Shown here piece after piece: positions 7,432 to 16,109 of a stretch of 17,959 nucleotides of DNA. Source of the DNA: Pseudomonas sp. PGPPP3. Lineage in GTDB: Bacteria; Pseudomonadota; Gammaproteobacteria; Pseudomonadales; Pseudomonadaceae. Below the pieces are notes generated by a model. That model ran no database searches and had not been told where the DNA came from. It saw only the letters and a program-made list of their open reading frames with translations. Both the position numbers and the translations under genes were made by a program. The stretch spans positions 1 to 17,959 of the forward strand of contig NKIE01000013.1 in NCBI GenBank assembly GCA_002256055.1, read 5' to 3'. How positions within the stretch are numbered: the first letter of the stretch is position 1; every line of letters begins with the position of its first letter.

Positions 7432-7941
7432 TCAGCTCCGTAAGGCCGGCAGGTTTTCAGTTTTGGGAATAAAACGCAGGGCGACGCCATTGTTGCACCA
7501 GCGTTCGCCGCGGGGTGGCGGGCCATCGTCAAACATGTGCCCTTGATGGCCGCCACAGCGGGCGCAGTGGTACTCGGTACGCGGAATGATCAGTTTGAAG
7601 TCGCGACTGAAACCCGTGTGGTCGGCAATGGGCTGTGTGAAGCTGGGCCAACCGGTGCCACTGTCGAATTTGTCCTGGCTGTTAAACAGCGGCAGGTAGC
7701 AGGCGGCGCAGACGAAGGTGCCTTCGCGTTTTTCGTGATTCAGTGCGCTGCTGTTGGCTCGTTCGGTGGCGTCATCGAACAGCACGGCGTAGGCCTCGGG
7801 CGATAGCAGCCCACGCCAGGCGCTGTCGGCTTTTTCCAAGGGTGTGATGGCGCTGGTGGTCTCAGCAGCGTGCAGGTGGCGGCCCAGTAGGGCCGTGGGT
7901 GCCAGCAGGGCCAGGTGGTGGAGCAGAGTGCGTCGTTTCAT
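7432..7941 (-). CDS. msrB: Exported peptide methionine-R-sulfoxide reductase MsrB
   Basis: Reduces the R stereoisomer, the partner activity to the MsrA encoded 2 bases downstream. Starting at ATG 7941 (169 residues) gives a signal peptide with a twin-arginine look, MKRRTLLHHLALLAPTALLG, cleaved near HAAE. An upstream ATG at 8007 would bury this signal behind 22 unrelated residues and is less likely. The MsrB domain has two zinc-binding CxxC pairs (C78/C81 in CAAC, C126/C129 in CARC), the GTGWPSF motif at 95-101, GHMFDDGP, and catalytic C149 in RWCNNGVALRF, where most MsrBs read RYCINSxALRF. Tat export would fit folding with zinc in the cytoplasm, but Sec export is possible. Two separate exported enzymes replace the fused MsrAB seen in Neisseria. 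Confidence 0.94.
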   Translation of the reverse strand: MKRRTLLHHLALLAPTALLGRHLHAAETTSAITPLEKADSAWRGLLSPEAYAVLFDDATERANSSALNHEKREGTFVCAACYLPLFNSQDKFDSGTGWPSFTQPIADHTGFSRDFKLIIPRTEYHCARCGGHQGHMFDDGPPPRGERWCNNGVALRFIPKTENLPALRS

Positions 7942-8044
7942 GGTGAGTGTCCGCAAGTAAGGGCAAGCAATAGAGTGCCCAGTCGAGCAAAGATTACGGC
8001 CCGTCACGGTTTTTTAAGATTGTAATTGCCTATTGGTCGGCGCG

Positions 8045-8070
8045 GCCCGCAGCGACCTGCTGCTGCGGGC
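8045..8070. terminator. GC-rich hairpin after the DUF3422 gene
   Basis: A perfect 9-bp inverted repeat GCCCGCAGC (8045-8053) / GCTGCGGGC (8062-8070) with an 8-base loop begins 6 bases past the DUF3422 stop codon. No T tract follows on the minus strand. Its position just after the stop suggests a 3'-end hairpin or a weak terminator separating the DUF3422 gene from msrBA. Confidence 0.5.
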
Positions 8071-8076
8071 GTGGCA

Positions 8077-9429
8077 TCAACTGTGTTCCAGCGAGCGGCG
8101 CAGGCGGCGCATGGCATACCATACGGCACCGACGCACAGGGGCACGGCCAGGCCGGTGACCAAGTGGCTGTTGGTGATCAGGCCTATGGCCTTGGCCGAT
8201 TCCGCCAGGTATTTGGTCAGCCCCACCAGGTAATAACTGATGGCCGCCACCGACAGGCCTTCCACCGTTTGCTGCAGGCGCAGTTGAGTGTGGCTGCGTT
8301 GGTCCATCTTCAGCATCAAGCTTTGGTTTTGTGCCTCGATGGTCAGATCGATGCGCGTGCGCAGCAATTCGCTGGCGCGGTCGATGCGCTGCGACAGGTC
8401 GTTGAGGTCGTTGCGGATCGCCTCGCAGGTGCGCCAGGCCGGGGTCAGGCGTCGCTGCAGGAAGACGCTGAAGGTCTGCAGGCCGCTGACTTCCTGTTCG
8501 CGCATTTCATCCAGGCGATTAATGATCAGTTCGTAGTAGGCCTGGGTGGCTGAGAAACGGAAGTTGTTATCGGAAATCAGCTTCTCAATCTGCGCCGCCA
8601 GGCTGCTCAGTTCGGCCAGTAACTGGCGTTCGTCGTCGAGGTCTGCGATCTGGTTGATCTGCTGAATCACGGTGGCCAGTTGCTGGTCCATGGCTTTTAC
8701 CGCCGGGGCAATGGCCTTGGCCATTGGCAGGGCCAACAGCAGCATCATCCGATAGGTTTCCATTTCCAGCAGGGTGCGCACCAGGCGGCCGCTTTGGCAG
8801 GCATTCAGGCCGCGGTTATGAATCAGGATGCGGCCACTGCCGTCGCTGTGAATGCGATAGGCGCTCCACAAGCGGGCGCGGCGCTCCTTGACCTCGGAAC
8901 TGATCAGGCGGTGGCCTTCAAAGTGCTGGCGGATCTCCTCGGGCAGCAACTCGTCGGTCGGCGCATTGGCCAGTTCTACGTGCAGGGCACTAAGTAATTG
9001 GCCGGGCAGTTCACTCAGCCAGTTAGCCGGCAGCAGCGATAGCACGCTGCTGCTGAAGGGCGTTCGGGTATCACCCTTGCGCACCAAGGTGTAAGTGGAA
9101 AACTCGGTGTGCCGTTCCCAGCGCAGTTCGAAGCCGCCGAAGTCCTGGTAGTAGCAGGAAGACTCAGGCGTTGGTGGCACCACCATATAACGCGCGCACA
9201 GGGCCTGCAGATGGCGGTGTTCGGCATCGCCAGCTGCGCCTTCGCGCAGCAGCACTAGATGGGCCAGGTTGCAGGGTGTTTGCAGCACCGGGAAGGGCCG
9301 GGTGTGCAGCTCGTTGAACAGTGCCTCGCGGGCCGGGTGAAAGCGCAGAGGCATGGCCAGGCTCGACAGGGACGCGGGGCTGGCGAGAGCGGCGGGCGGC
9401 AGGAGATTGGTCATCGGCCTGGATTCCAT
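8077..9429 (-). CDS. DUF3422 family membrane-anchored protein
   Basis: A 450-residue protein of the DUF3422 family, of unknown function. The N-terminus carries the family signature HPAREALFNELHTRPF (about residues 31-46), then a soluble domain with DFGGFELRWERHTEFSTYTLVRKG. Residues about 215-375 look largely helical with coiled-coil character (QQLATVIQQINQIADLDDERQLLAEL; later ASELLRTRIDLTIEAQNQSLMLKMDQ). Two hydrophobic helices near the C-terminus (about 385-440, ending VPLCVGAVWYAMRRLRRSL) anchor it, with a positively charged tail that should face the cytoplasm. The layout recalls bacterial CorA-like stalk proteins, but no catalytic motif is visible. The start is uncertain: ATG 9429 and ATG 9414 (MTNLLPP) are both possible, and neither has a strong RBS. 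Confidence 0.88.
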   Translation of the reverse strand: MESRPMTNLLPPAALASPASLSSLAMPLRFHPAREALFNELHTRPFPVLQTPCNLAHLVLLREGAAGDAEHRHLQALCARYMVVPPTPESSCYYQDFGGFELRWERHTEFSTYTLVRKGDTRTPFSSSVLSLLPANWLSELPGQLLSALHVELANAPTDELLPEEIRQHFEGHRLISSEVKERRARLWSAYRIHSDGSGRILIHNRGLNACQSGRLVRTLLEMETYRMMLLLALPMAKAIAPAVKAMDQQLATVIQQINQIADLDDERQLLAELSSLAAQIEKLISDNNFRFSATQAYYELIINRLDEMREQEVSGLQTFSVFLQRRLTPAWRTCEAIRNDLNDLSQRIDRASELLRTRIDLTIEAQNQSLMLKMDQRSHTQLRLQQTVEGLSVAAISYYLVGLTKYLAESAKAIGLITNSHLVTGLAVPLCVGAVWYAMRRLRRSLEHS

Positions 9430-9504
9430 CGGCGCACAAGGCGCGCTGTTGATTGGAGAAGTAGGCGTTTAAGCGCCGTTATAGCAGGTGAAGACGCTGT
9501 CCCC

Positions 9505-9531
9505 GCGCGGCGCGGCACGCCGCGGGCGCAT
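9505..9531. repeat. GC-rich imperfect hairpin between GNAT and DUF3422 genes
   Basis: The arms CCCGCGCGGCG and CGCCGCGGG pair with a two-base bulge around a short loop, immediately after the GNAT stop. No T tract is present. It is likely a transcript-end or mRNA-stabilising hairpin; the rest of the 101-bp gap shows nothing recognisable. Confidence 0.4.
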
Positions 9532-9950
9532 TATCCACACTGCTGCGGTGCCGCCAAGGCCAGTAAGGGCTGTTTGCGTTGGTAGCGCAGTAGGCGCTCA
9601 GTGAGTTCGGCGGGTAAGTCATCGCAAGGGGTAAAGCCTTGGCGTCGATAAAAGTCCAGCAGCTCCGGCGCACAGAACAGCCAGATCGGCCCCTGGCTGT
9701 GAGCTCTCAGCTCGCTCAGTAACTGACTGGCAATGCCCTGCTGGCGCTGCTCGCGGGCCACCAGTAGGGCGGTTAACCAGTTGCCGTCGGCGACCGGTTT
9801 GAGGCAGCAGGCGGCGATGATGTCTACCTGCTGGGCAACCCACACCTCCTCGCTGCGGCCGACGCGCATCGGTGAACGCTGGCTTTTATAGAACTTATTG
9901 GCCAGCGGCAGCAGCTCACTGGCCAGGCGCTGGTAGCGGATCAGCGACAT
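9531..9950 (-). CDS. GNAT family N-acetyltransferase
   Basis: A 139-residue single-domain acetyltransferase. The acetyl-CoA-binding motif A is at about 62-78 (LLVAREQRQQGIASQLL, the R/Q-x-x-G-x-A/G pyrophosphate loop), preceded by a strand with NWLTALLV. Motif B follows (IWLFCAPELLDFYRRQGF, 89-106), with the usual FYxxxGF. The substrate cannot be inferred. It begins 8 bases after the stop of the TetR gene on the same strand, so the two are likely co-transcribed and the GNAT gene may fall under the TetR autoregulatory circuit. No clear Shine-Dalgarno precedes the ATG, which would fit translational coupling to tetR. Confidence 0.88.
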   Translation of the reverse strand: MSLIRYQRLASELLPLANKFYKSQRSPMRVGRSEEVWVAQQVDIIAACCLKPVADGNWLTALLVAREQRQQGIASQLLSELRAHSQGPIWLFCAPELLDFYRRQGFTPCDDLPAELTERLLRYQRKQPLLALAAPQQCG

Positions 9951-9958
9951 GGCGCGAA

Positions 9959-10576
9959 TCAGACCTGGCGGCGCGGAAATTGCGCGAGGGCGTGGGCGGC
10001 GATGTCGGCGAGGTCTTCGCGTTTGACGAACAAGCCGTTGCGGCTCAACTGCGCCAAACCGTGCAGGGTGGCCCAGAGTAATTGGGCTGAGCGCAGCGGG
10101 CTTTGCGGACTAGCGCTTTGGTCCTGCAGGCGCTCGAACAGGTGCACGTACTGACGGAAACAGTCTTTGGCTGTGCGCTGAAACTGCAGGGTGCTGGGTG
10201 TTTGGTTGGAGGCTGAGTCGGCTTGCCATAGCGCCTGGCCGAACATCAGTTCATAAAGCGCCGGCTGCTCCAGGGCGAAATCCAGATACCCCAACACGGC
10301 TTGATGCAGACGTTCGTCCAGGGCCACTTGTTCATTGTCGACGACCTCATGCAGCAGGTCGCTCAGCTCGGCAAAGCCCTGTTCGGCGACCGCCGCGAGC
10401 AGCGCCTGCTTGTCGGCAAAGTGATGGTAGGGCGCGGCGCGAGAGACGCCGCTTAGCTCGGCCAGTTTACGCAGGGACAGGGCTTTGACACCGCCTTCGC
10501 GGAGCAATTGCAGGCTGCTGGCGAGCAGGCTCTGGCGCAGGTTACCGTGGTGATAAACAGGCGTGCTGACGGTCAT
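9959..10576 (-). CDS. TetR/AcrR family transcriptional regulator
   Basis: A 205-residue DNA-binding repressor. The N-terminal helix-turn-helix lies at about residues 34-53 (LSLRKLAELSGVSRAAPYHHF), followed by the family DKxxLLxAV helix. The C-terminal ligand and dimer domain (about 70-200, LYELMFGQALW) resembles the WHG-type TetR_C subgroup. It is divergent from a dienoyl-CoA isomerase gene, and the 117-bp gap holds two copies of a palindrome of the size TetR dimers bind. The neighbour suggests that an acyl-CoA or fatty acid is the inducer; this is inference. The downstream GNAT gene probably shares its transcript. The ATG at 10576 begins a normal-length TetR with a short basic N-terminal arm. 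Confidence 0.93.
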   Translation of the reverse strand: MTVSTPVYHHGNLRQSLLASSLQLLREGGVKALSLRKLAELSGVSRAAPYHHFADKQALLAAVAEQGFAELSDLLHEVVDNEQVALDERLHQAVLGYLDFALEQPALYELMFGQALWQADSASNQTPSTLQFQRTAKDCFRQYVHLFERLQDQSASPQSPLRSAQLLWATLHGLAQLSRNGLFVKREDLADIAAHALAQFPRRQV

Positions 10577-10603
10577 GGCGGCGGGTCTTGGGCTGGGCGA
10601 GTG

Positions 10604-10622
10604 AACTTGACAGCGTCAGGAT
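10604..10622. promoter_or_regulatory. TetR-type operator copy 1 (imperfect)
   Basis: AACTTGAC-AGC-GTCAGGAT has the TTGAC-N3-GTCA core and matches operator copy 2 at 15 of 19 positions. It contains the perfect -35 hexamer TTGACA (10608-10613) of the isomerase promoter, so protein bound here would block RNA polymerase. Confidence 0.7.
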
Positions 10623-10636
10623 CGCGCCTCTATCTT
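10608..10636 (+). promoter_or_regulatory. Sigma-70 promoter of the dienoyl-CoA isomerase gene
   Basis: TTGACA (10608-10613, perfect -35), a 17-base spacer, then TATCTT (10631-10636, 4/6 -10). The two boxes fall inside operator copies 1 and 2. Predicted transcription start is near 10643, leaving a leader of about 50 nt. Confidence 0.65.
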
Positions 10637-10651
10637 GACGCCGTCAAGATA
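10631..10651. promoter_or_regulatory. TetR-type operator copy 2 (perfect 21-bp palindrome)
   Basis: Half-site TATCTTGACG, a single central C at 10641, then the exact complement CGTCAAGATA. It overlaps the -10 box of the isomerase promoter and lies about 55-75 bp upstream of the tetR start, so it can serve both divergent genes. The 28-bp offset from copy 1 is a little under three helical turns. Confidence 0.8.
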
Positions 10652-10693
10652 ATTTCATTCCGCCCGTCCGGGCTCAGCACAGGTTCGTTCGTC

Positions 10694-11536
10694 ATGACCT
10701 ACAAGAGTTTCAACGTCACCCTTGCCGACCATATTGCCCACGTTCAACTGGCCCGCCCGGACGCCATGAACTCGATGAACGCCGACTTCTGGCTAGAGCT
10801 GCCGTTGTGCATGCGCGAGCTGGAAGCCAGCGGCGAGGCGCGAGTGATCGTTATCTCCTCCACCGGTAAGCACTTCTCCGCCGGCATGGACCTGGGCGTG
10901 TTTACCAACCCGAAAGCCGTACCCATGGGCGGTGATCCGGGCCGCATGGCGGAAAACCTGCGCCGCGTCGTGATGCAGCTGCAGGCCAGCCTGAGCAGCC
11001 TGGAAGAAGTGCGTCTGCCGGTATTGGTGGCGATTCAGGGCGGTTGCATTGGCGGCGCCCTGGATATGGTTTGCGCTGCGGATAGCCGTTATTGCTCGGC
11101 CGACGCCTACTTCACCATCAAGGAAACCGAACTGGGCATGACCGCCGACGTCGGCACCCTGCAGCGCCTGCCCAAATTGCTGCCGCAAGGCGTAGTGCGC
11201 GAGCTGGCGTTTACCGGGCGCAACTTTAGCGCCGAAGAAGCCAAGGCCCTGGGCTTCGTCAATCAGGTGTTTGCCAGCCACGAAGAGCTACTGGCCGGGG
11301 TTATGGCAATTGCCGCGCAGATCGCCAAGCACTCGCCACTGGCCGTCAGCGGCTGCAAGGAAATGCTCAACTTCAGCCGCGACCACAGCGTTGCCGACAG
11401 CCTGAAATACATGGCCACTTGGCAGTCGGGGATGTTCCGTCCCAACGACATGATGAAGACCTTCCAGGCCAAGGCGACCAAGACTCAGGCGCAATTCGAC
11501 GGCCTGTTCCCGGTCAAGGGCTTGTTCGAGCAGTAA
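10694..11536 (+). CDS. Delta3,5-delta2,4-dienoyl-CoA isomerase (crotonase family)
   Basis: Isomerises 3,5-dienoyl-CoA to 2,4-dienoyl-CoA during beta-oxidation of unsaturated fatty acids with odd-numbered double bonds. The 280-residue crotonase-fold protein has oxyanion-hole segments KHFSAGMDL (59-67) and GGCIGGALD (116-124). Its match to mammalian ECH1 is close in the diagnostic parts: ADVGTLQRLPK (151-161) and SRDHSVADSLKYMATW (228-243). D124, E144 and D152 align with the rat ECH1 catalytic trio D176, E196 and D204. The frame stays open upstream to 10508 inside tetR, but the ATG at 10694 gives the normal N-terminus and lies downstream of the promoter. No strong RBS is seen. Probably repressed by the divergent TetR protein. 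A plain enoyl-CoA hydratase is less likely, given the extra Asp. Confidence 0.92.
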   Translation: MTYKSFNVTLADHIAHVQLARPDAMNSMNADFWLELPLCMRELEASGEARVIVISSTGKHFSAGMDLGVFTNPKAVPMGGDPGRMAENLRRVVMQLQASLSSLEEVRLPVLVAIQGGCIGGALDMVCAADSRYCSADAYFTIKETELGMTADVGTLQRLPKLLPQGVVRELAFTGRNFSAEEAKALGFVNQVFASHEELLAGVMAIAAQIAKHSPLAVSGCKEMLNFSRDHSVADSLKYMATWQSGMFRPNDMMKTFQAKATKTQAQFDGLFPVKGLFEQ

Positions 11537-11574
11537 GCGCCGCAATGGCCATCGAGTAAATCGCGCGAGTCATG

Positions 11575-11610
11575 CCGCAGAGGGAGGCGCTCAACGCCGT
11601 CTGCGGTTTT
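11575..11610 (+). terminator. Intrinsic terminator of the isomerase gene
   Basis: CCGCAGA (11575-11581) pairs with TCTGCGG (11600-11606), with an inner GGCG/CGCC pair around a CTCAA loop, followed by TTTT. It lies 38 bp after the stop codon and separates this gene from selD. Confidence 0.8.
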
Positions 11611-11683
11611 AAGTGCAATCGCAACAGCAGCAGGCGCCTTTGTTAGACTGCGGGTCATTGTTGTTTACCCGCGAGCAAAGTCG

Positions 11684-12718
11684 ATGAGCGAACCGATCCG
11701 TCTTACCCAGTACAGCCACGGCGCCGGTTGCGGCTGCAAGATTTCGCCCAAGGTGCTGGACGTGATCCTCGCCGGCAGCGGGGCGCAGAACCTTGACCCC
11801 AAGCTGTGGGTCGGCAATGCCTCTCGTGACGATGCGGCGGTGTATGCCCTAGATGATGAGCGCGGGGTGGTGTCGACCACCGACTTCTTTATGCCGATTG
11901 TCGATGATCCTTATGACTTTGGTCGGATCGCCGCCACCAACGCCATCAGCGATATCTACGCCATGGGCGGCGACCCGCTGATGGCCATCGCCATTCTCGG
12001 TTGGCCAATTAATGTGCTGCCGCCCGAGGTCGCGCGCGAAGTCATTCGCGGCGGCCGTGCGGTCTGCGATGCCGCCGGTATTCCGCTGGCGGGAGGTCAT
12101 TCCATTGATGCGCCAGAGCCGATCTTCGGTCTGGCCGTTACCGGCGTGGTGGAAAAGCGCCATATGAAACGCAACGACAGTGCCACGGTCGGTTGCCGTC
12201 TGTACCTGAGCAAGCCGTTGGGCATTGGTATCCTCACCACGGCAGAAAAAAAGGCCAAGTTGCGCCCCGAAGATGTGGGCCTGGCCTGTGAGTGGATGTG
12301 CACCCTGAACAAGCCCGGTAGCCGCTTCGGTAAGCTGGCCGGCGTTACTGCCATGACTGACGTCACCGGCTTCGGTCTGCTTGGCCATCTGGTGGAAATG
12401 GCCGATGGCGCGAACCTCACCGCTCAGCTCAACTATGCTGCCGTACCGCGCTTGCCGGGTGTCGATTACTACCTGGCCGAGGGCTGCGTACCGGGTGGCA
12501 CGTTGCGCAACTTTGACAGCTACGGCGAGAAAATTGGCCCGATCACCGACGCACAACGCGATCTCTTGTGCGACCCGCAAACCAGTGGCGGGTTGTTGGT
12601 GGCGGTGACGCCTGAAGGTGAAGCTGCGTTTCTCGCCGTGGCCGCCGAGCTGGGCCTGACCCTGGCTCCGATCGGCCAGTTGGTGGCCCGACAGACTTAC
12701 GCGGTCGAGGTGAGCTGA
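11684..12718 (+). CDS. selD: Selenide, water dikinase SelD
   Basis: Makes selenophosphate from selenide and ATP, the selenium donor for tRNA 2-selenouridine and for selenocysteine synthesis. It has 344 residues, close to the E. coli SelD length. The N-terminal catalytic loop [11 protein letters not shown] carries C16, C18 and K19, equivalent to E. coli C17, C19 and K20, so this is a cysteine rather than a selenocysteine form. Other AIR-synthase-fold motifs are [39 protein letters not shown] (the Asp-rich Mg-ATP site), [18 protein letters not shown] and [10 protein letters not shown]. The stop overlaps the selU start by one base (TGATG). The RBS is weak. A TTAGACT element at 11643 may be part of its promoter, but no good -35 was found. 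Confidence 0.98.
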   Translation: MSEPIRLTQYSHGAGCGCKISPKVLDVILAGSGAQNLDPKLWVGNASRDDAAVYALDDERGVVSTTDFFMPIVDDPYDFGRIAATNAISDIYAMGGDPLMAIAILGWPINVLPPEVAREVIRGGRAVCDAAGIPLAGGHSIDAPEPIFGLAVTGVVEKRHMKRNDSATVGCRLYLSKPLGIGILTTAEKKAKLRPEDVGLACEWMCTLNKPGSRFGKLAGVTAMTDVTGFGLLGHLVEMADGANLTAQLNYAAVPRLPGVDYYLAEGCVPGGTLRNFDSYGEKIGPITDAQRDLLCDPQTSGGLLVAVTPEGEAAFLAVAAELGLTLAPIGQLVARQTYAVEVS

Positions 12719-13818
12719 TGCGCGACAACACCACGAACTACCGCGATCTCTTCCTTAACGATGTACCGATGATGGATGCCCGCGCCCCGGTCGAATACTG
12801 CAAAGGTGCCTTCCCTGGTGTGCTCAACCTGCCGCTGATGAACGATGTCGAGCGGCAGAAGGTCGGCACCTGCTACAAGCAACAGGGCCAGGAAGCGGCC
12901 ATCAAGCTCGGTCATCAACTGGTCAGCGGTACAGTTAAAGCCGAGCGGGTTGCCGCTTGGGCTGCCTTTGCGCGCGCCAATCCTGATGGCTATCTGTATT
13001 GCTTTCGCGGTGGCCTGCGCTCGCAGATCACCCAGCAGTGGCTGAAAGAAGAAGCGGGCATTGAGTACCCGCGCGTTATCGGCGGCTACAAGGCCATGCG
13101 TACCTTCTTGCTGGAAACTACCGAGCAGGCCGTGGCTCAGTGCGACTTCGTCATCGTCGGAGGTTTGACTGGTACGGGCAAAACCGAGGTGCTGGCGCAG
13201 CTGGCCAATAGCCTGGATCTGGAAGGTCACGCCAATCACCGTGGCTCCAGTTTTGGCAAGCGCGCCACGCCGCAGCCGGCGCAGATCGATTTCGAGAACC
13301 GCCTGGCCATCGACATTCTGAAAAAGCGTGCAGCCGGCCAGCAGCAGTTTGTGCTGGAGGACGAGAGTCGCATGGTCGGCAGCTGCACCCTGCCGCTGGC
13401 GCTGCACCAGGGCATGCAGGACTATCCGCTGATCTGGCTGGAAGACAGCCTGGCAGGGCGCATCGAGCGCATCCTCGGTGATTATGTGATCAACCTGTGC
13501 GCCGAATTTTTTACCGTGCATGGCTCAGAGCTGGGTTTTGCTTTGTATGCCGAACGCTTGCAGCAGAGCTTGGGCAATATTCTCAAGCGTCTGGGCGGTG
13601 AGCGTCATCAGCGTCTGGCGGCGATCATGCAGGCGGCCCTGGCCGAGCAGGCGTGTGGTGCTGGCGTGGACCTGCACCGTGGCTGGATCGAGGGCCTGCT
13701 GGTGGAGTACTACGATCCGATGTACGCCTTTCAGCGCGACAGCAAGAACAAACGCATCGAGTTTTGCGGCGATCAGGCTGCGGTGGTTGAGTACCTGCGC
13801 CAGCGGCAGCCGGCTTGA
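12718..13818 (+). CDS. selU: tRNA 2-selenouridine synthase SelU (MnmH)
   Basis: Replaces the sulfur of (m)nm5-2-thiouridine at the wobble position of Lys, Glu and Gln tRNAs with selenium, via a geranylated intermediate, using selenophosphate from SelD. It has 366 residues. An N-terminal rhodanese domain (about 8-130) holds the active-site C95 in [10 protein letters not shown] (E. coli C97). A P-loop domain follows, with Walker [10 protein letters not shown] at 148-156 and RGSSFGK, then [11 protein letters not shown]. Translation is coupled to selD by the one-base TGATG overlap, and gene pairing with selD is typical of bacteria that use selenium for tRNA. No selenocysteine genes (selA, selB) lie in the window. 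Confidence 0.97.
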   Translation: MRDNTTNYRDLFLNDVPMMDARAPVEYCKGAFPGVLNLPLMNDVERQKVGTCYKQQGQEAAIKLGHQLVSGTVKAERVAAWAAFARANPDGYLYCFRGGLRSQITQQWLKEEAGIEYPRVIGGYKAMRTFLLETTEQAVAQCDFVIVGGLTGTGKTEVLAQLANSLDLEGHANHRGSSFGKRATPQPAQIDFENRLAIDILKKRAAGQQQFVLEDESRMVGSCTLPLALHQGMQDYPLIWLEDSLAGRIERILGDYVINLCAEFFTVHGSELGFALYAERLQQSLGNILKRLGGERHQRLAAIMQAALAEQACGAGVDLHRGWIEGLLVEYYDPMYAFQRDSKNKRIEFCGDQAAVVEYLRQRQPA

Positions 13819-13918
13819 TTCAGAGGGATACGACTTTGGTGCAATGGTGGGACATGAGGCGCAAGGGTACAAAGACCACAGCCGAGTCCTGCGTGATTCT
13901 GGTGCGAGCGTTTAATCT

Positions 13919-13936
13919 CATTCCTCCCCCGGAATG
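13919..13936. repeat. Small hairpin with C-rich loop upstream of the selDU terminator
   Basis: CATTCC (13919-13924) and GGAATG (13931-13936) pair around the loop TCCCCC. It sits 7 bases before the terminator stem. The pyrimidine stretch CCTCCCCC is complementary to G-rich ribosome-binding sites, so the transcript end could act as a small RNA; this is speculative. Confidence 0.4.
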
Positions 13937-13943
13937 TTAAGTA

Positions 13944-13971
13944 GGGCGACCTTTTGGTCGCCCATTTTTTT
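13944..13971 (+). terminator. Intrinsic terminator after selDU
   Basis: A perfect 8-bp stem GGGCGACC/GGTCGCCC (13944-13951 and 13956-13963) with a TTTT loop is followed by A and seven T. It is the strongest terminator in this half of the window and isolates acsA from selDU. Confidence 0.93.
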
Positions 13972-13991
13972 GCTTACGATTTACCTTGCAG

Positions 13992-14024
13992 GACTATGGT
14001 CGTATAACCGGTAAGACCATGGTC
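13992..14024. promoter_or_regulatory. Paired palindromic motif upstream of acsA
   Basis: GACTATGGTC (13992-14001) and GACCATGGTC (14015-14024, a perfect palindrome) are spaced 23 bp start to start, about two helical turns, around GTATAACCGGTAA. They end about 80 bp upstream of the acsA start, a usual place for an activator. In pseudomonads acsA is controlled by the CrbS/CrbR (MxtR/ErdR) two-component system; whether this is its site cannot be told from the sequence. Confidence 0.5.
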
Positions 14025-14071
14025 GAATGGTTGGCAGGCCCCCAGAGGTCTAAAAATCACTCTACGTAAAT

Positions 14072-14080
14072 ACAACAACA
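14072..14080 (+). promoter_or_regulatory. Possible Hfq/Crc catabolite-repression motif in the acsA leader
   Basis: ACAACAACA lies 22 bases before the acsA start, just ahead of the GAGG ribosome-binding site (14091-14094). It resembles the AAnAAnAA motif through which Hfq with Crc blocks translation in Pseudomonas. The match is partial: AACAACAT rather than AACAACAA. Confidence 0.4.
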
Positions 14081-14102
14081 TTAATGCGTCGAGGTAAAAG
14101 TC

Positions 14103-16058
<1,956 letters not shown>

Positions 16059-16072
16059 CAGCCGCCGGTATT

Positions 16073-16109
16073 AACGCCCCGTCCTGGCCACAAGCCGGGG
16101 CGGGGCGTT
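16073..16109 (+). terminator. Terminator hairpin after acsA
   Basis: AACGCCCCG (16073-16081) and CGGGGCGTT (16101-16109) form a perfect 9-bp stem 14 bases after the acsA stop. They are followed by a T-rich but interrupted tract (GTTGTTTG), so it is a moderate intrinsic terminator. Confidence 0.75.

Noticed and set aside
7942..8007. 22-residue N-terminal extension of MsrB from an upstream ATG
   Set aside because: It would hide the signal peptide and is unrelated to the family; start at 7941 preferred.
10508..10693. N-terminal extension of the dienoyl-CoA isomerase frame
   Set aside because: The extension would begin inside the divergent tetR gene and run across the promoter and both operators; homologues start at the MTYKSFNV methionine.
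12697..13521. Open frame of 274 codons antisense to selU
   Set aside because: Shadow of selU; selU has clear catalytic motifs and coupled translation.
13819..13918. tRNA or other structured RNA gene between selU and its terminator
   Set aside because: No cloverleaf, no T-loop motif and no paired acceptor stem could be built from this stretch.
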